A stretch of DNA of 64,000 bases, taken from positions 1 to 64,000 of the forward strand of contig JADLFV010000067.1 of the NCBI GenBank assembly GCA_020849625.1, given 5' to 3'. The translations under genes and the position numbers were made by a program. Within the stretch, counting starts at the first letter, position 1. The number at the start of each line of letters is the position of its first letter. This DNA comes from Phycisphaeraceae bacterium. GTDB taxonomy: Bacteria; Planctomycetota; Phycisphaerae; Phycisphaerales; Phycisphaeraceae. The notes under the pieces were generated by a model. That model saw only the letters and a list, made by a program, of their open reading frames with translations, did not search any database and had not been told where the DNA came from. Below are positions 28,513 to 36,395 of the stretch, piece after piece.

Positions 28513-28716
28513 GTGGCGCACATGAATGAGCCACGTTTCATATCCGTTCTTGAAGCAGCCGCGAAGCTGGGTGTTCCTGCCGCTTGGCTGAAGCGCGAAG
28601 CCGATTCCGGCCGTGTACCTGCAATCCGAGCTGGGCGGCGGCTGCGGATTGATCCCGATGCTGTTGCCCGTGTGTTGTTGGAGCGCGCCCGCATAAGTGG
28701 GGTGCGTCATGACTGA
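28513..28716 (+). CDS. Excisionase-like helix-turn-helix protein 1
   Basis: 67 residues (a second ATG at 28522 may be the true start). SVLEAAAKLGVPAAWLKREA followed by GRVPAIRAGRRLRID is the layout of MerR-type/excisionase winged helix proteins (a helix-turn-helix, then a wing that reads an arginine). It ends eight bases into the next gene, which encodes a similar protein. The likely role is excision or repression of element genes. Confidence 0.65.
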   Translation: MAHMNEPRFISVLEAAAKLGVPAAWLKREADSGRVPAIRAGRRLRIDPDAVARVLLERARISGVRHD

Positions 28717-28939
28717 GCCAATCACCATAGAGCCTGTCCCGCGCATGGCCCTGCGGATTGTGGAAGCGGCTGAGTCGCTGGGTATTTCCCCGCGCACGAT
28801 GGCCGACCTGATCGCCGCCCGCGTAGTGCCGACCGTTCGCATCGGTCGCGTAGTGTTGATCCCTGTCGACCAACTGCGGGCTTGGCTGAGTGAGCGGGCG
28901 CAGCAGCGGGCCGGCGACGGTGAAGGGGGCCGGCCGTGA
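28709..28939 (+). CDS. Excisionase-like helix-turn-helix protein 2
   Basis: About 76 residues from the ATG at 28709, which overlaps the previous stop. RIVEAAESLGISPRTMADLIAA followed by VPTVRIGRVVLIPVDQLRAWL is a standard excisionase/MerR-like DNA-binding domain. The two proteins in a row may bind DNA together. Its end overlaps the GTG of the primase gene (GTGA), so the three genes are one operon. Confidence 0.75.
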   Translation: MTEPITIEPVPRMALRIVEAAESLGISPRTMADLIAARVVPTVRIGRVVLIPVDQLRAWLSERAQQRAGDGEGGRP

Positions 28940-30804
28940 CACCGACTGAGCTAGTTGTCTCGAAGCTACTCGACGCCAGGAAAAACGGCAAGGGTTGGAG
29001 AGCGCGATGCCCGGCCCACAATGACCGTTCGCCGAGCTTGACCATAGCCGAGGGTGACGACGGCCGCGCATTGGTTAAGTGCATGGCGGGCTGCGATACA
29101 TCGGCCGTGGTCGATGCGATGGGGCTGAAGATGGCCGACCTGTTTCCTCCACGCAATACCCCAGCGCCACATCAGCAGCGGCGAATCGTAGCAACCTACG
29201 ACTACACCGACGAAGCCGGCAAGCTGCTATTTCAGTCCGTCCGCTATGAACCCAAAGGCTTCAAGCAGCGCCGATCCGATGGCAAGGGCGGCTGGACCTG
29301 GAGTCTCAACGGCGTACGGCGAGTGCTGTATCGGCTGACGCTCATCATCGAGGCAGGTGAGGACAGTTTTATATTCATGGTTGAGGGCGAGAAAGACGCC
29401 GACCGCATCAGCACCCAGGGAACAGTCGCCACCACAACAAGCGGCGGCGCATGCAAAGGCAACCTGACTGATCTGACACCACTTCACAACCGGCACATAG
29501 TTCTGCTGCCGGACAATGACGCCACCGGACGCAAGCACGTTCAGCAGTTAGCCGCACTACTTCACGGCAAGGCGGCAAGCGTGCGCGTGCTGGACCTGGC
29601 AAAACATGCGGACATGCCAGCAAAGGGTGACGTGTCCGACTGGCTGGATGCTGGCCACGACACAGACGAATTGATCAAACTGGCCGAATGTACGCCAACA
29701 TGGGAACCATCGGACACAACACAATCAGATGAAACACAGCTGCCGAAAATGAGGGCGCTTGCTATGCGAATTGGAATCGACGTGGACGATGAAATGACTA
29801 GCTATCTGTGGAGGCGGCGACTTATTAACGGTTCGCTCAATGTGTTATTCAGCCGACCCGGGCGCGGAAAATCAACTGTAGCGGCTGACATCACCGCGCA
29901 CGTCACCCGGGGCCGGTCTTGGGCGGACGGTTCGGTCTGCGAAAGCGGCTCTGCCTTGTACCTGCGCGGTGAGGGAACAGACAGGGCGATCCACGATCGT
30001 ATGTTGCAGGCCGGGGCCGACCCATCGAGATATGCCATCATCGGGCGAGCGGAGGGCGCGGGTAATCCTATGATTGATCTCGCATCGGATGTTCCACTGC
30101 TGGCCGCGCGGTTAGATGACCTACCCTACACCAAGCTAATCATCGTGGATACGCTCGACTCGCTCTATCCATCGATGAACATGATTGACAACGCCAAAAT
30201 CCGGGCCTGTCTGTGGCCACTACAAGAGCTTGCCGCGAGCCGCAACATTTGTGTGCTGATCTGCGCCCACACCAACAAGGGCGGGCACGCCGATCCGCTG
30301 GACCGCCTGAGCGGTGGGCGAGCCATCGGCGGAGCCGCGCGTGCCGTCTGGTATCTGGGCAAGATCGACTGCGAAGCGGATGAGCATTACCTGGCGTGCG
30401 TTAAGGCCAACGACTTCCTGGCTGCGCCCGCGATGGAATATGCCATTGTCGGCTGCGGCAATGTCGATATGCCGGGCGCAATCCGCTGGATCGGCGAACG
30501 TGATGATGTGTCTGCCTGGGATCTGGACAACCTGCAGAAGCAAGGCGGCGACGGCACAAGCAAGGCCCAGCAGTGCGCCGACTGGCTGGCCCACCTACTG
30601 GCCGGCGGACCCGTGGAGGTTAGCAAAGTCAACACACTGGCCGAGGATGCGGGATTTGGCGAGTACGTTATTAAGAAGGCCAAGCGCGCCTTGAACATTG
30701 ACACCAAGGCCGCGAAGGGTATCCAGCCGGTTCGTTGGTATCTGTGTTTGCAAGGTCAAACCGCCCCCGTGTTGGACATAGCAATGTCGGGGGGTGGTAT
30801 GTGA
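28936..30804 (+). CDS. Primase (CHC2 zinc finger) fused to a RepA-like AAA ATPase
   Basis: 622 residues with GTG start. Residues 25-53 hold the primase zinc finger (Cys25, His28, Cys49, Cys53). A Toprim-like part follows (FMVEGEKDADRI; later LPDNDATGRKHV). From about 290 a RepA/RecA-type ATPase begins (SRPGRGKS near 304-311; LIIVDTLDSLYPS as Walker B). The C-terminal 80 residues may be a winged helix. The protein should prime and unwind DNA for replication of the excised element. Fused primase-helicases of this kind are usual in satellites and plasmid-like islands. It is coupled to the two excisionase-like genes. Confidence 0.85.
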   Translation: MTPTELVVSKLLDARKNGKGWRARCPAHNDRSPSLTIAEGDDGRALVKCMAGCDTSAVVDAMGLKMADLFPPRNTPAPHQQRRIVATYDYTDEAGKLLFQSVRYEPKGFKQRRSDGKGGWTWSLNGVRRVLYRLTLIIEAGEDSFIFMVEGEKDADRISTQGTVATTTSGGACKGNLTDLTPLHNRHIVLLPDNDATGRKHVQQLAALLHGKAASVRVLDLAKHADMPAKGDVSDWLDAGHDTDELIKLAECTPTWEPSDTTQSDETQLPKMRALAMRIGIDVDDEMTSYLWRRRLINGSLNVLFSRPGRGKSTVAADITAHVTRGRSWADGSVCESGSALYLRGEGTDRAIHDRMLQAGADPSRYAIIGRAEGAGNPMIDLASDVPLLAARLDDLPYTKLIIVDTLDSLYPSMNMIDNAKIRACLWPLQELAASRNICVLICAHTNKGGHADPLDRLSGGRAIGGAARAVWYLGKIDCEADEHYLACVKANDFLAAPAMEYAIVGCGNVDMPGAIRWIGERDDVSAWDLDNLQKQGGDGTSKAQQCADWLAHLLAGGPVEVSKVNTLAEDAGFGEYVIKKAKRALNIDTKAAKGIQPVRWYLCLQGQTAPVLDIAMSGGGM

Positions 30805-30918
30805 CCCATGACCACCTCATATCAGTTTTTAGCGAAATATTTGATGTGAGGTGGTCCGAACCAATGGCGAGGACCACCCACCATTGGCAAACCACGCAGG
30901 CAGCAGAATAAATAATAC

Positions 30919-30946
30919 TTGACCAAGGGTAAGTATCGGGTACACT
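30919..30946 (+). promoter_or_regulatory. Leaderless promoter of the XRE regulator
   Basis: TTGACC (30919-30924), a 16-base spacer and TACACT (30941-30946). The ATGs follow at 30948 and 30954, so a transcript starting about seven bases after the -10 would begin at or near the second ATG with no leader. Confidence 0.4.
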
Positions 30947-30947
30947 T

Positions 30948-31166
30948 ATGAGCATGTCGAAAATATTGAACGAACTCAAGCGAAGCATCCGCAACGGCGA
31001 GTTGACCCGTTACCGGATTGCCCAAATATCGGGGCTGACCGAAGCGGCGCTGTCACGGCTGATGAGCGGCGAGCGGGGGCTGAGCATCGACGCGGCTGAG
31101 AAATTGGCTGACGCCCTGGACCTGGAAATCATCATCCGGCCCAAGAGCCGGCGGAAAGGTAAGTGA
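30948..31166 (+). CDS. XRE-family helix-turn-helix regulator
   Basis: 72 residues. A Cro/C1-type HTH (YRIAQISGLTEAALSRLMSG, then LSIDAAEKLADALDL) with a short basic tail. It probably represses or times the integrase, whose ATG lies three bases after its stop. Translation may begin at the second Met (30954), consistent with the promoter immediately upstream. Confidence 0.85.
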   Translation: MSMSKILNELKRSIRNGELTRYRIAQISGLTEAALSRLMSGERGLSIDAAEKLADALDLEIIIRPKSRRKGK

Positions 31167-31169
31167 ATC

Positions 31170-32447
31170 ATGGCCAGCATCATCACCAGACGCGGCGGGT
31201 ATCGTGAGATTGCGTTCTACAAATCCAGGGGACAGCGGGCGGTGATCCGGCTGGGCCGGCTCCGCAAAAAGGACGCCGATACCGTTTGCCTGCATGTCGA
31301 GGCGCTGCTGAACAGTAGCCTGAGCGGCAACCTGCCCGAAGTGACGGCGGCCTGGCTGGGCGAACTCAAGGATGACATGCACTCGAAACTGGCCAAGCAT
31401 GGATTGGTTGCCCCCCGCACCCGCACCACGCTGGGCAAATTCATCGAGAAACTAATCGAACAGCGGCGATCATCGGTCAAGGGATCGACCCTGACGCGGA
31501 TGGAACAGGCCAAGCGCCTGTTGCTCGAACACTTTGAGGCCGACATGGGCCTGCATGACTTCACCCTGGCCGACGCTGAGGATTTTCGGGCCTGGCTGCT
31601 GAACAAGGAAGAGGGCAAAGGCAAGGGCATGGCCGAGGCCACAACCCGGCGAAACTGCGGATATGCAAGCCAGTGGTTCACGGCGGCGGTCAAGCGCGGC
31701 CTGCTGAGGGTGAATCCGTTCGATAGTGTCCCCAAGGCGGTCACCGGCAACGCTGAGAAACTGCGATTTATCAGCGAAGCCGATGCCTGCAAGGTGATGG
31801 ATGCGCTACCGTCCGCTGAATGGCGGTTGCTGTTCGCCCTGGCCCGCTGGGGTGGACTGCGGACACCGAGCGAGCCGGCGGCGCTGACATGGGCTGACGT
31901 GGATTGGGAAAAGCGCCGGCTGACGGTGCGCTCACCCAAGACTGAACACCACGCCGGCCACGGTGAGCGGATCATCCCGCTGTTCGCTGAGATTGCCGAG
32001 CCGTTGCAACAGGTGTTCGATGATGCGCCTGAGGGGCAGGTGTATGTTCTGCCGTTCCTGCGCCAAGTGACCGGCACGGCCCTTAGGAAGCCGCTGGAGG
32101 CCGCGATCAAACGGGCAGGCCTGACGGCATGGCCGCGCTTGTGGCACAACCTGCGGGCATCCAGACAAACGGAACTGGCCGCTACGTTCCCGCTGCATGT
32201 TGTGACGCGCTGGATCGGCAACAGCGCGGCGATTGCTGATCGTCATTATCTGCAAATCACCGAGGCCGATTTTGAGCGTGCATTGACCGCCAGCGAAGCG
32301 CAGCGAAAAGCGCAGCGCGCTGTGACTGCAAGTGACTGTGAGGGGATGCACGACCCCGGATCAAACTGCGATGAAGCGCATGAGAATGCGGGTGAATGCG
32401 TATCAATGGGCGATACAGGACTCGAACCTGTGACCTGCTCGGTGTAA
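31170..32447 (+). CDS. Tyrosine integrase of the tRNA-Val element
   Basis: 425 residues in the integrated state. N-terminal arm-binding region, a core-binding domain about residues 85-185, and a catalytic domain with the first Arg in GGLRTPSE (about 230), the His-x-x-Arg in LWHNLRASR (about 327), the Trp in RWIGNS and the nucleophile Tyr in RHYLQIT (about 361). After Tyr there is a hydrophilic extension that reads across the att site, so the last 12 residues (GDTGLEPVTCSV) are the antisense of tRNA-Val and not integrase sequence. Before integration the same frame would continue into the tail now at 20977-21196. Confidence 0.9.
   Translation: MASIITRRGGYREIAFYKSRGQRAVIRLGRLRKKDADTVCLHVEALLNSSLSGNLPEVTAAWLGELKDDMHSKLAKHGLVAPRTRTTLGKFIEKLIEQRRSSVKGSTLTRMEQAKRLLLEHFEADMGLHDFTLADAEDFRAWLLNKEEGKGKGMAEATTRRNCGYASQWFTAAVKRGLLRVNPFDSVPKAVTGNAEKLRFISEADACKVMDALPSAEWRLLFALARWGGLRTPSEPAALTWADVDWEKRRLTVRSPKTEHHAGHGERIIPLFAEIAEPLQQVFDDAPEGQVYVLPFLRQVTGTALRKPLEAAIKRAGLTAWPRLWHNLRASRQTELAATFPLHVVTRWIGNSAAIADRHYLQITEADFERALTASEAQRKAQRAVTASDCEGMHDPGSNCDEAHENAGECVSMGDTGLEPVTCSV
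32407..32428. repeat. Right attachment site within tRNA-Val
   Basis: 22-bp core identical to that at 20955-20976. It lies in the 3' end of the tRNA gene, so integration keeps the tRNA intact. Confidence 0.85.
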
Positions 32448-32480
32448 ACGAGCCGCTCTAGCCAACTGAGCTAATCGCCC
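32407..32480 (-). tRNA. tRNA-Val (anticodon TAC)
   Basis: 74 nt on the minus strand. Acceptor GGGCGAT/ATCGCCC, D stem GCTC/GAGC, anticodon stem GCTCG/CGAGC with loop TTTACAC, T arm ACAGG/CCTGT with TTCGAGT, A73. It decodes GUA. CCA is not encoded. It is the integration target of the element to its left. Confidence 0.95.
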
Positions 32481-32552
32481 CCGCTCCCGCAAAAGTGTAA
32501 CAGGACGCGCTGGGAAACTGAAAGTGCGGCCGCGATGAACGCTCCCTCAGGC

Positions 32553-32572
32553 CGCTCCGCTTCAGCGGAGCG
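32553..32572. terminator. Hairpin with the folA stop codon in its loop
   Basis: CGCTCCGC/GCGGAGCG, perfect 8-bp stem, four-base loop. On the minus strand the loop TGAA contains the folA stop TGA (32564-32562). Extra pairing (AGGC/GCCT) extends the stem. There is no U-run. Confidence 0.5.
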
Positions 32573-33077
32573 TTGCCTCACCACCTCCGCCTGCCGCCCG
32601 CCTCTCATACCGCTTGATCGTGAAACGGAACGCGTGTCGGTCGTCGGCTGGGTGCTCGCTGAGCGTGGTGACTTTCCAGTCGCTTTCATCGAAAGCTGGG
32701 AAAAACCGATCACCCTCCACCACGGCATGCACGTGCGTCAGGTACATCCGATCGGCGCGGGGCAGGGCCAGCTCGTAAATATCCTGTCCGCCGATGACGA
32801 ACGCATCGGGCCCGGCCAGCTTGATCGCTTCATCCAGATCGTGGGCCACCCGCACGCCGTCCGCCGACCAGTTTTTTTGCCGCGTGATCACGATGTTGGC
32901 GCGATTCCTGAGCGGCCGGCCGAAAGACTCGAAATTGCGCCGCCCGGTGATGACCGCGTGCCCGGTGGTCGTCCGCATGAACCACTTCATGTCGTCGGGC
33001 AGCGACCACGGCAAATCACCCTCACGCCCGATGACGCGGTTCTCTGCGACGGCGGCGATGATGCTCAGATGATTCAT
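32562..33077 (-). CDS. folA: Dihydrofolate reductase
   Basis: 171 residues. LSIIAAVAENRVIGREGDLPWSLPDDM holds the NADPH/folate-binding start, with Asp27-type acid in PDDM; TGRRNFESFGRPL and VIGGQDIYELAL are the family motifs. The length is normal. It reduces dihydrofolate to tetrahydrofolate. It lies on the same strand as thyA just upstream, with only 82 bases of heptad repeat between them, so the two act as an operon for thymidylate synthesis and folate recycling. The last 10-12 residues (GGGGEATLR) run into a hairpin. Confidence 0.95.
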   Translation of the reverse strand: MNHLSIIAAVAENRVIGREGDLPWSLPDDMKWFMRTTTGHAVITGRRNFESFGRPLRNRANIVITRQKNWSADGVRVAHDLDEAIKLAGPDAFVIGGQDIYELALPRADRMYLTHVHAVVEGDRFFPAFDESDWKVTTLSEHPADDRHAFRFTIKRYERRAAGGGGEATLR

Positions 33078-33159
33078 GATTCGGGTATCGGGGTTCGGGT
33101 ATCGGGGTTCGGGTTTGAGGTCTTACGATACCCGATACCCGAATCCCGATACCCGATCC
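33078..33159. repeat. Heptad inverted repeat between thyA and folA
   Basis: The whole 82-bp gap is tandem seven-base words: tcgggta/tcggggt on the left (33081-33113) and their complements (cccgata and relatives) on the right (33126-33157). The arms can fold to a long hairpin. The thyA stop codon is immediately adjacent to the outer edge. Confidence 0.8.
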
Positions 33160-33999
33160 TCACACCGCCACCGGCGCTTTGATGGCCGGGTGCGGGTCGT
33201 AGTTTTCCAGTTGGAAATCCTCGTAGCGGAAATCGAAGATCGAATCGACCTGGCGCAGGATGCGCATGGTGGGCAGCTTGCGTGGCGAACGTGACAGTTG
33301 CTCGCGGGCCTGGTGCATGTGGTTCAGATACAGATGCACATCGCCGAAGCTGTGGATGAACTCGCCTGGAAGTAAATCGGTGACATGGGCCACCATCATC
33401 GTCAGCAGGGCATAGCTGGCGATGTTGAAGGGCACGCCCAGGAACACATCGGCCGAGCGCTGATAGAGCTGGCAGGAGAGTTTGCCTTTGCCACCCTTTC
33501 CGGGGGCGGGGGCCACGTAGAACTGGAACAGCAGGTGGCATGGCGGCAGCGCCATCTTGGGCAGGTCCGCCACGTTCCAGGCGCTGACGATCAGCCGCCG
33601 CGAGTCGGGATTGGTTTTGATCTGCTCGATGACCTGCGCAATCTGGTCAATACCGCCCCCGCCCCCGGAAGAGGAGTCGGGCCAGTGTCGCCATTGGTAA
33701 CCATAGACGGGTCCCAGTTCGCCGGGGTTTGGACTTCCGGGGGGTGAGGCCCATTCGTCCCAGATGGAGACGCCATGCTCTTTGAGGTAGGCGATGTTGG
33801 TTTCGCCGCGCAGGAACCACAGCAGTTCGTGGATGATGGAGCGCAGGTGCAGCTTCTTGGTGGTCAGGCAGGGGAACCCGTCCGCCAGGTCGCAGCGAAG
33901 CTGGTAGCCGAAGATGGAGCGCGTGCCGGTGCCGGTGCGATCGCGTTTGATCACGCCGCGCTCGAGGATGTGCTGGAGCAGGTCGAGGTACTGCTGCAT
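33160..33999 (-). CDS. thyA: Thymidylate synthase
   Basis: 279 residues of normal length. [13 protein letters not shown] near the start binds phosphate and folate; the active Cys is in [33 protein letters not shown] and [14 protein letters not shown] are the C-terminal family motifs. There is a Gly/Pro-rich insert near residue 130 (SSSGGGGG). It makes dTMP from dUMP with methylene-tetrahydrofolate, which folA then recycles. It is the first gene of the minus-strand pair. Confidence 0.97.
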   Translation of the reverse strand: MQQYLDLLQHILERGVIKRDRTGTGTRSIFGYQLRCDLADGFPCLTTKKLHLRSIIHELLWFLRGETNIAYLKEHGVSIWDEWASPPGSPNPGELGPVYGYQWRHWPDSSSGGGGGIDQIAQVIEQIKTNPDSRRLIVSAWNVADLPKMALPPCHLLFQFYVAPAPGKGGKGKLSCQLYQRSADVFLGVPFNIASYALLTMMVAHVTDLLPGEFIHSFGDVHLYLNHMHQAREQLSRSPRKLPTMRILRQVDSIFDFRYEDFQLENYDPHPAIKAPVAV

Positions 34000-34012
34000 G
34001 GGGGTAGTTTAG

Positions 34013-34090
34013 TCGGGTATCGGGTTTCGGGTGTCGGGTTTCGGGGAATTACTGCCTTACGATACCCGACACCCGAAACCCGATACCCGA
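34013..34090. repeat. Heptad inverted repeat between divergent thyA and nuoA
   Basis: Left arm 34013-34045 (words tcgggta, tcgggtt, tcgggtg); right arm 34061-34090 complementary with only two mismatches over 30 bp; loop of 15 bases. Unusually this copy sits in the divergent promoter region, not after a stop codon. Confidence 0.85.
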
Positions 34091-34097
34091 TTTCAAC

Positions 34098-34103
34098 TAT
34101 AAT
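34098..34103 (+). promoter_or_regulatory. -10 box of nuoA, probably leaderless
   Basis: A perfect TATAAT ends six bases before the nuoA ATG (34110), so a normal transcript start would fall on the A of ATG. No -35 box is clear at the expected distance, which is inside the heptad hairpin. Confidence 0.4.
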
Positions 34104-34109
34104 CCCCTC

Positions 34110-34511
34110 ATGCTCACGCTTGCAGACAGTCAGTTTTCCGCTTACGCCGCGGTCGGCCTGCTGGTGCTGATGGCGGCGGGGTTTGGGATTTTCAACCTCA
34201 TCGCCAGCACGCTGATCGGGCCGCGCCGCCGCGGCAAGGTCAAGGAGATGGTTTACGAATCGGGCATGAACCCCGTGGGCGACGCCCGCCGCCGCTTCAA
34301 CGTGCGCTTCTACGTGGTGGCCATGACGTTTCTGCTGTTCGACGTGGAGATCGTGTTCCTCTACCCGTGGGCGGTCAACTTCGCCAGCCTGGGGCCCCCC
34401 GAAGGCGATCAACTCAGCCTCATGTTCCTGCTGCGCATGGGCTTCTTCGTGCTGACCAGCGTGGTGGCCTTCGTCTATGCCTGGGGCAAGGGCGTCTTCC
34501 GCTACGACTGA
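34110..34511 (+). CDS. nuoA: NADH-quinone oxidoreductase subunit A
   Basis: 133 residues, three transmembrane helices. The motif YESGMNPVGDARRRFNVRFY and the following FLLFDVEIVFLYPWA are diagnostic for NuoA/ND3; the Cys of the usual YECG is Ser here. It is a membrane-arm subunit of complex I, near the quinone site. The gene stands alone: nuoB and the other subunits are not adjacent, since the next genes are PEP-CTERM proteins on the other strand. The rest of the complex must be elsewhere. Confidence 0.93.
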   Translation: MLTLADSQFSAYAAVGLLVLMAAGFGIFNLIASTLIGPRRRGKVKEMVYESGMNPVGDARRRFNVRFYVVAMTFLLFDVEIVFLYPWAVNFASLGPPEGDQLSLMFLLRMGFFVLTSVVAFVYAWGKGVFRYD

Positions 34512-34513
34512 GT

Positions 34514-34533
34514 AGCAGGGTGTAGGGTGTAGG
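34514..34533. repeat. Short one-armed heptad repeat
   Basis: agggtgt repeated two and a half times in the 24-base gap between the nuoA stop and the stop of the convergent gene. No facing arm is seen. The same word type occurs at 56606-56660. Confidence 0.55.
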
Positions 34534-34535
34534 GA

Positions 34536-36356
34536 TCAGGTTTTCGACCTGCGGCGAGCCAGTAACAGCGCACCCAGCATCAGGCTCAACGCGCCCGGCT
34601 CGGGGATGCTCAGGCCCACCAATTGCATCGCCTCATCGAACGACAGGTCCGCCCCGACGCCCAGTCCCCAGTTGTCGCCCAGCACCTGAAGATCGGCCAG
34701 GTTGACCATGCGATCACCCGTGACATCGCCCTGAGCCCAGGTGACGTCGCTGTCCATCCAGTGATCGCCCAGAATCTGCAGGTCCGCCAGGTTGACCTGC
34801 CCGTCGTTGTTGGCATCACCCAAGCTCATCAGCGGCGTGTATTCGTAGTTGAACACCTGCGATTCATCGAGCGAACCCTGGAAGTGGTTGCCGCTGAACT
34901 TGCCCAGGTACAAATAGTTCTCGCCGCGCATGATGGCCTTGTCCACGCCGGCGCTGGAAGCGACCAGCTTGCCATCCAGGTAGATTTTCAAGCGCTGGCC
35001 ATCGGGCGCGTAACGGTTGTAGGTGCCGATGGCGTGACGCCAGAAGTCGTCGCACAGCGTGTCGTCCGCGGTGTAGATCACTTCGCTGGTGGTGTTGTCA
35101 GGATGTCGGATGGCGAAGCGCAGCTTGTTTTCCTGGTTCAGCGACAGATAAACCTTGTAGGTGGTCGAGTATTCATCGATGCAGATCAGGGCCCGGTTGG
35201 ACTGGGCGGTGTCCGTCTTGAACCAGGTGGCAGCCGTGATGTAATTTCCGGTGTCGAAGTCGGTGGTGTCCAGCGGGACACGCGCGTAATCATCGAAGCC
35301 ATCCAGTTGCAAGCAGCGCCCGACGTTGCCGTTGACATTCCAGGATGCGCCGTTGATCAGCGTGGCGTCGTTGTTGTAGTCGCTGTAGGGATCGCCCTGC
35401 GTGCCGCGGTTGATGTGGTAGCTGGTATCCGCCGCCGCGGTGCCGGAGCTTTCCTCGAAAGCGAGGTTGAGCACGCACTTGTGGTAGCCGGTCAACTTGT
35501 TGTTGGTGACCCGATACCAGCGGTCAGCGTAACGCACGTTGTCGTAGAGGATATTGGTTGTGTCGGGCGTGGAGCCGCGGTAGCTGCCGACTTTCCAGTT
35601 GAACGCCGCCGGCGCCGGATCGCCGGAGCCGTCCGCCTTGATCGCCATGCCGATGGACAATTGATCGTTGGTGTAGCGCAGCTCCCACAGTCCGGTGGCC
35701 AGGTTCATCTGGTGGATGTGGACCGAGCCATCACCATTGGGGCCTGGCGTGACGCTGAACAGCAGGTTATACCACTTGTCGCGCTCCAACTGTCCCCAGT
35801 CGTAAAGCACCTCGCGGGTGTTGAGATTGGTCGCGCCGTTGTATCGCCGCACCAGCGTCAGGTCGTTCTGGTTCCAGGCCAGAAACAGCGGCGGGTTCGA
35901 GCCGGTGTCCTGCCACCACTGCGTCAGAAAATGCCAATTCGAGGAAGTGGGCACATCGGAAGGGATACAGAACGCCATGGAAAAATAGCGGACGCCTGTG
36001 CTGAACTCCCAGCCGCCCAGGATCATCTGCTCGCTGCGGTCGTTATCCGCGGTGGGGGATTCCGTGCAGGTGACCACGTACATGTTCTGGCCCATGTAGG
36101 CATTGACGCCACTCTGCGTGCCGGTCTGGGCCCAGGTCTGGCCCGAGCCGTTGACGCGGAACCAAGTGGTGTTGCCATCATCGGAGATGTCGCCGCTGGC
36201 CAGAACGGTTGAGCCGTAGTCAGCGTCGATCTGGAAGCTGTTGGTGCTCGACGTGGCCATGGCCATGACGTGCTCGGTGGTCTCCAGTAAGATGCTCACG
36301 GCTAACAGGGTGGCCAGAAGAGTTGCGCTGCGGCGTTGAATGGCGACGTGATTCAT
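34536..36356 (-). CDS. Polysaccharide-lyase-like / LamG / dockerin / PEP-CTERM protein 1
   Basis: About 606 residues from ATG 36356 (GGAG upstream; signal peptide to about 34). Residues 40-300 form a beta-rich jelly-roll-like domain (FQIDADYGSTVLASG, FSMAFCIPSD, WHFLTQWWQD) resembling heparin-lyase-type folds, but no catalytic residues can be assigned. Residues 310-500 form a LamG domain (CLQLDGFDDYARVPLDTTDF). Two dockerin loops follow (GDANNDGQVNLADLQ, GDVTGDRMVNLADLQ), then IPEPGALSLMLGALLLARRR. It should be exported and anchored; carbohydrate binding is probable. It is a tandem paralogue of the next gene upstream. Confidence 0.72.
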   Translation of the reverse strand: MNHVAIQRRSATLLATLLAVSILLETTEHVMAMATSSTNSFQIDADYGSTVLASGDISDDGNTTWFRVNGSGQTWAQTGTQSGVNAYMGQNMYVVTCTESPTADNDRSEQMILGGWEFSTGVRYFSMAFCIPSDVPTSSNWHFLTQWWQDTGSNPPLFLAWNQNDLTLVRRYNGATNLNTREVLYDWGQLERDKWYNLLFSVTPGPNGDGSVHIHQMNLATGLWELRYTNDQLSIGMAIKADGSGDPAPAAFNWKVGSYRGSTPDTTNILYDNVRYADRWYRVTNNKLTGYHKCVLNLAFEESSGTAAADTSYHINRGTQGDPYSDYNNDATLINGASWNVNGNVGRCLQLDGFDDYARVPLDTTDFDTGNYITAATWFKTDTAQSNRALICIDEYSTTYKVYLSLNQENKLRFAIRHPDNTTSEVIYTADDTLCDDFWRHAIGTYNRYAPDGQRLKIYLDGKLVASSAGVDKAIMRGENYLYLGKFSGNHFQGSLDESQVFNYEYTPLMSLGDANNDGQVNLADLQILGDHWMDSDVTWAQGDVTGDRMVNLADLQVLGDNWGLGVGADLSFDEAMQLVGLSIPEPGALSLMLGALLLARRRSKT

Positions 36357-36395
36357 AACCGCTATGCTCCAGTCATGGCGCAGGGCCACTATCGA

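Larger units (their letters stand above)
20955..32428. mobile_element. Integrative genetic element in tRNA-Val, about 11.45 kb
   Basis: Bounded by two identical 22-bp copies of tgggcgatacaggactcgaacc at 20955-20976 and 32407-32428. The right copy is the 3' part of an intact tRNA-Val gene; the left copy is an isolated duplicate. The interior has what such elements carry: a tyrosine integrase next to the tRNA, an XRE regulator, a primase-helicase, small excisionase-like proteins and cargo (a Type ISP restriction enzyme and a toxin-antitoxin pair). No structural phage genes are present, so it resembles a phage satellite or small genomic island. Base composition within it varies; 21.85-22.74 kb is AT-rich. 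Confidence 0.85.

Noticed and set aside
34623-36212. Long plus-strand open frame of 529 codons
   Set aside because: It lies exactly opposite the LamG/PEP-CTERM gene, has Val/Ala/Gly/His-rich antisense composition and no motif.
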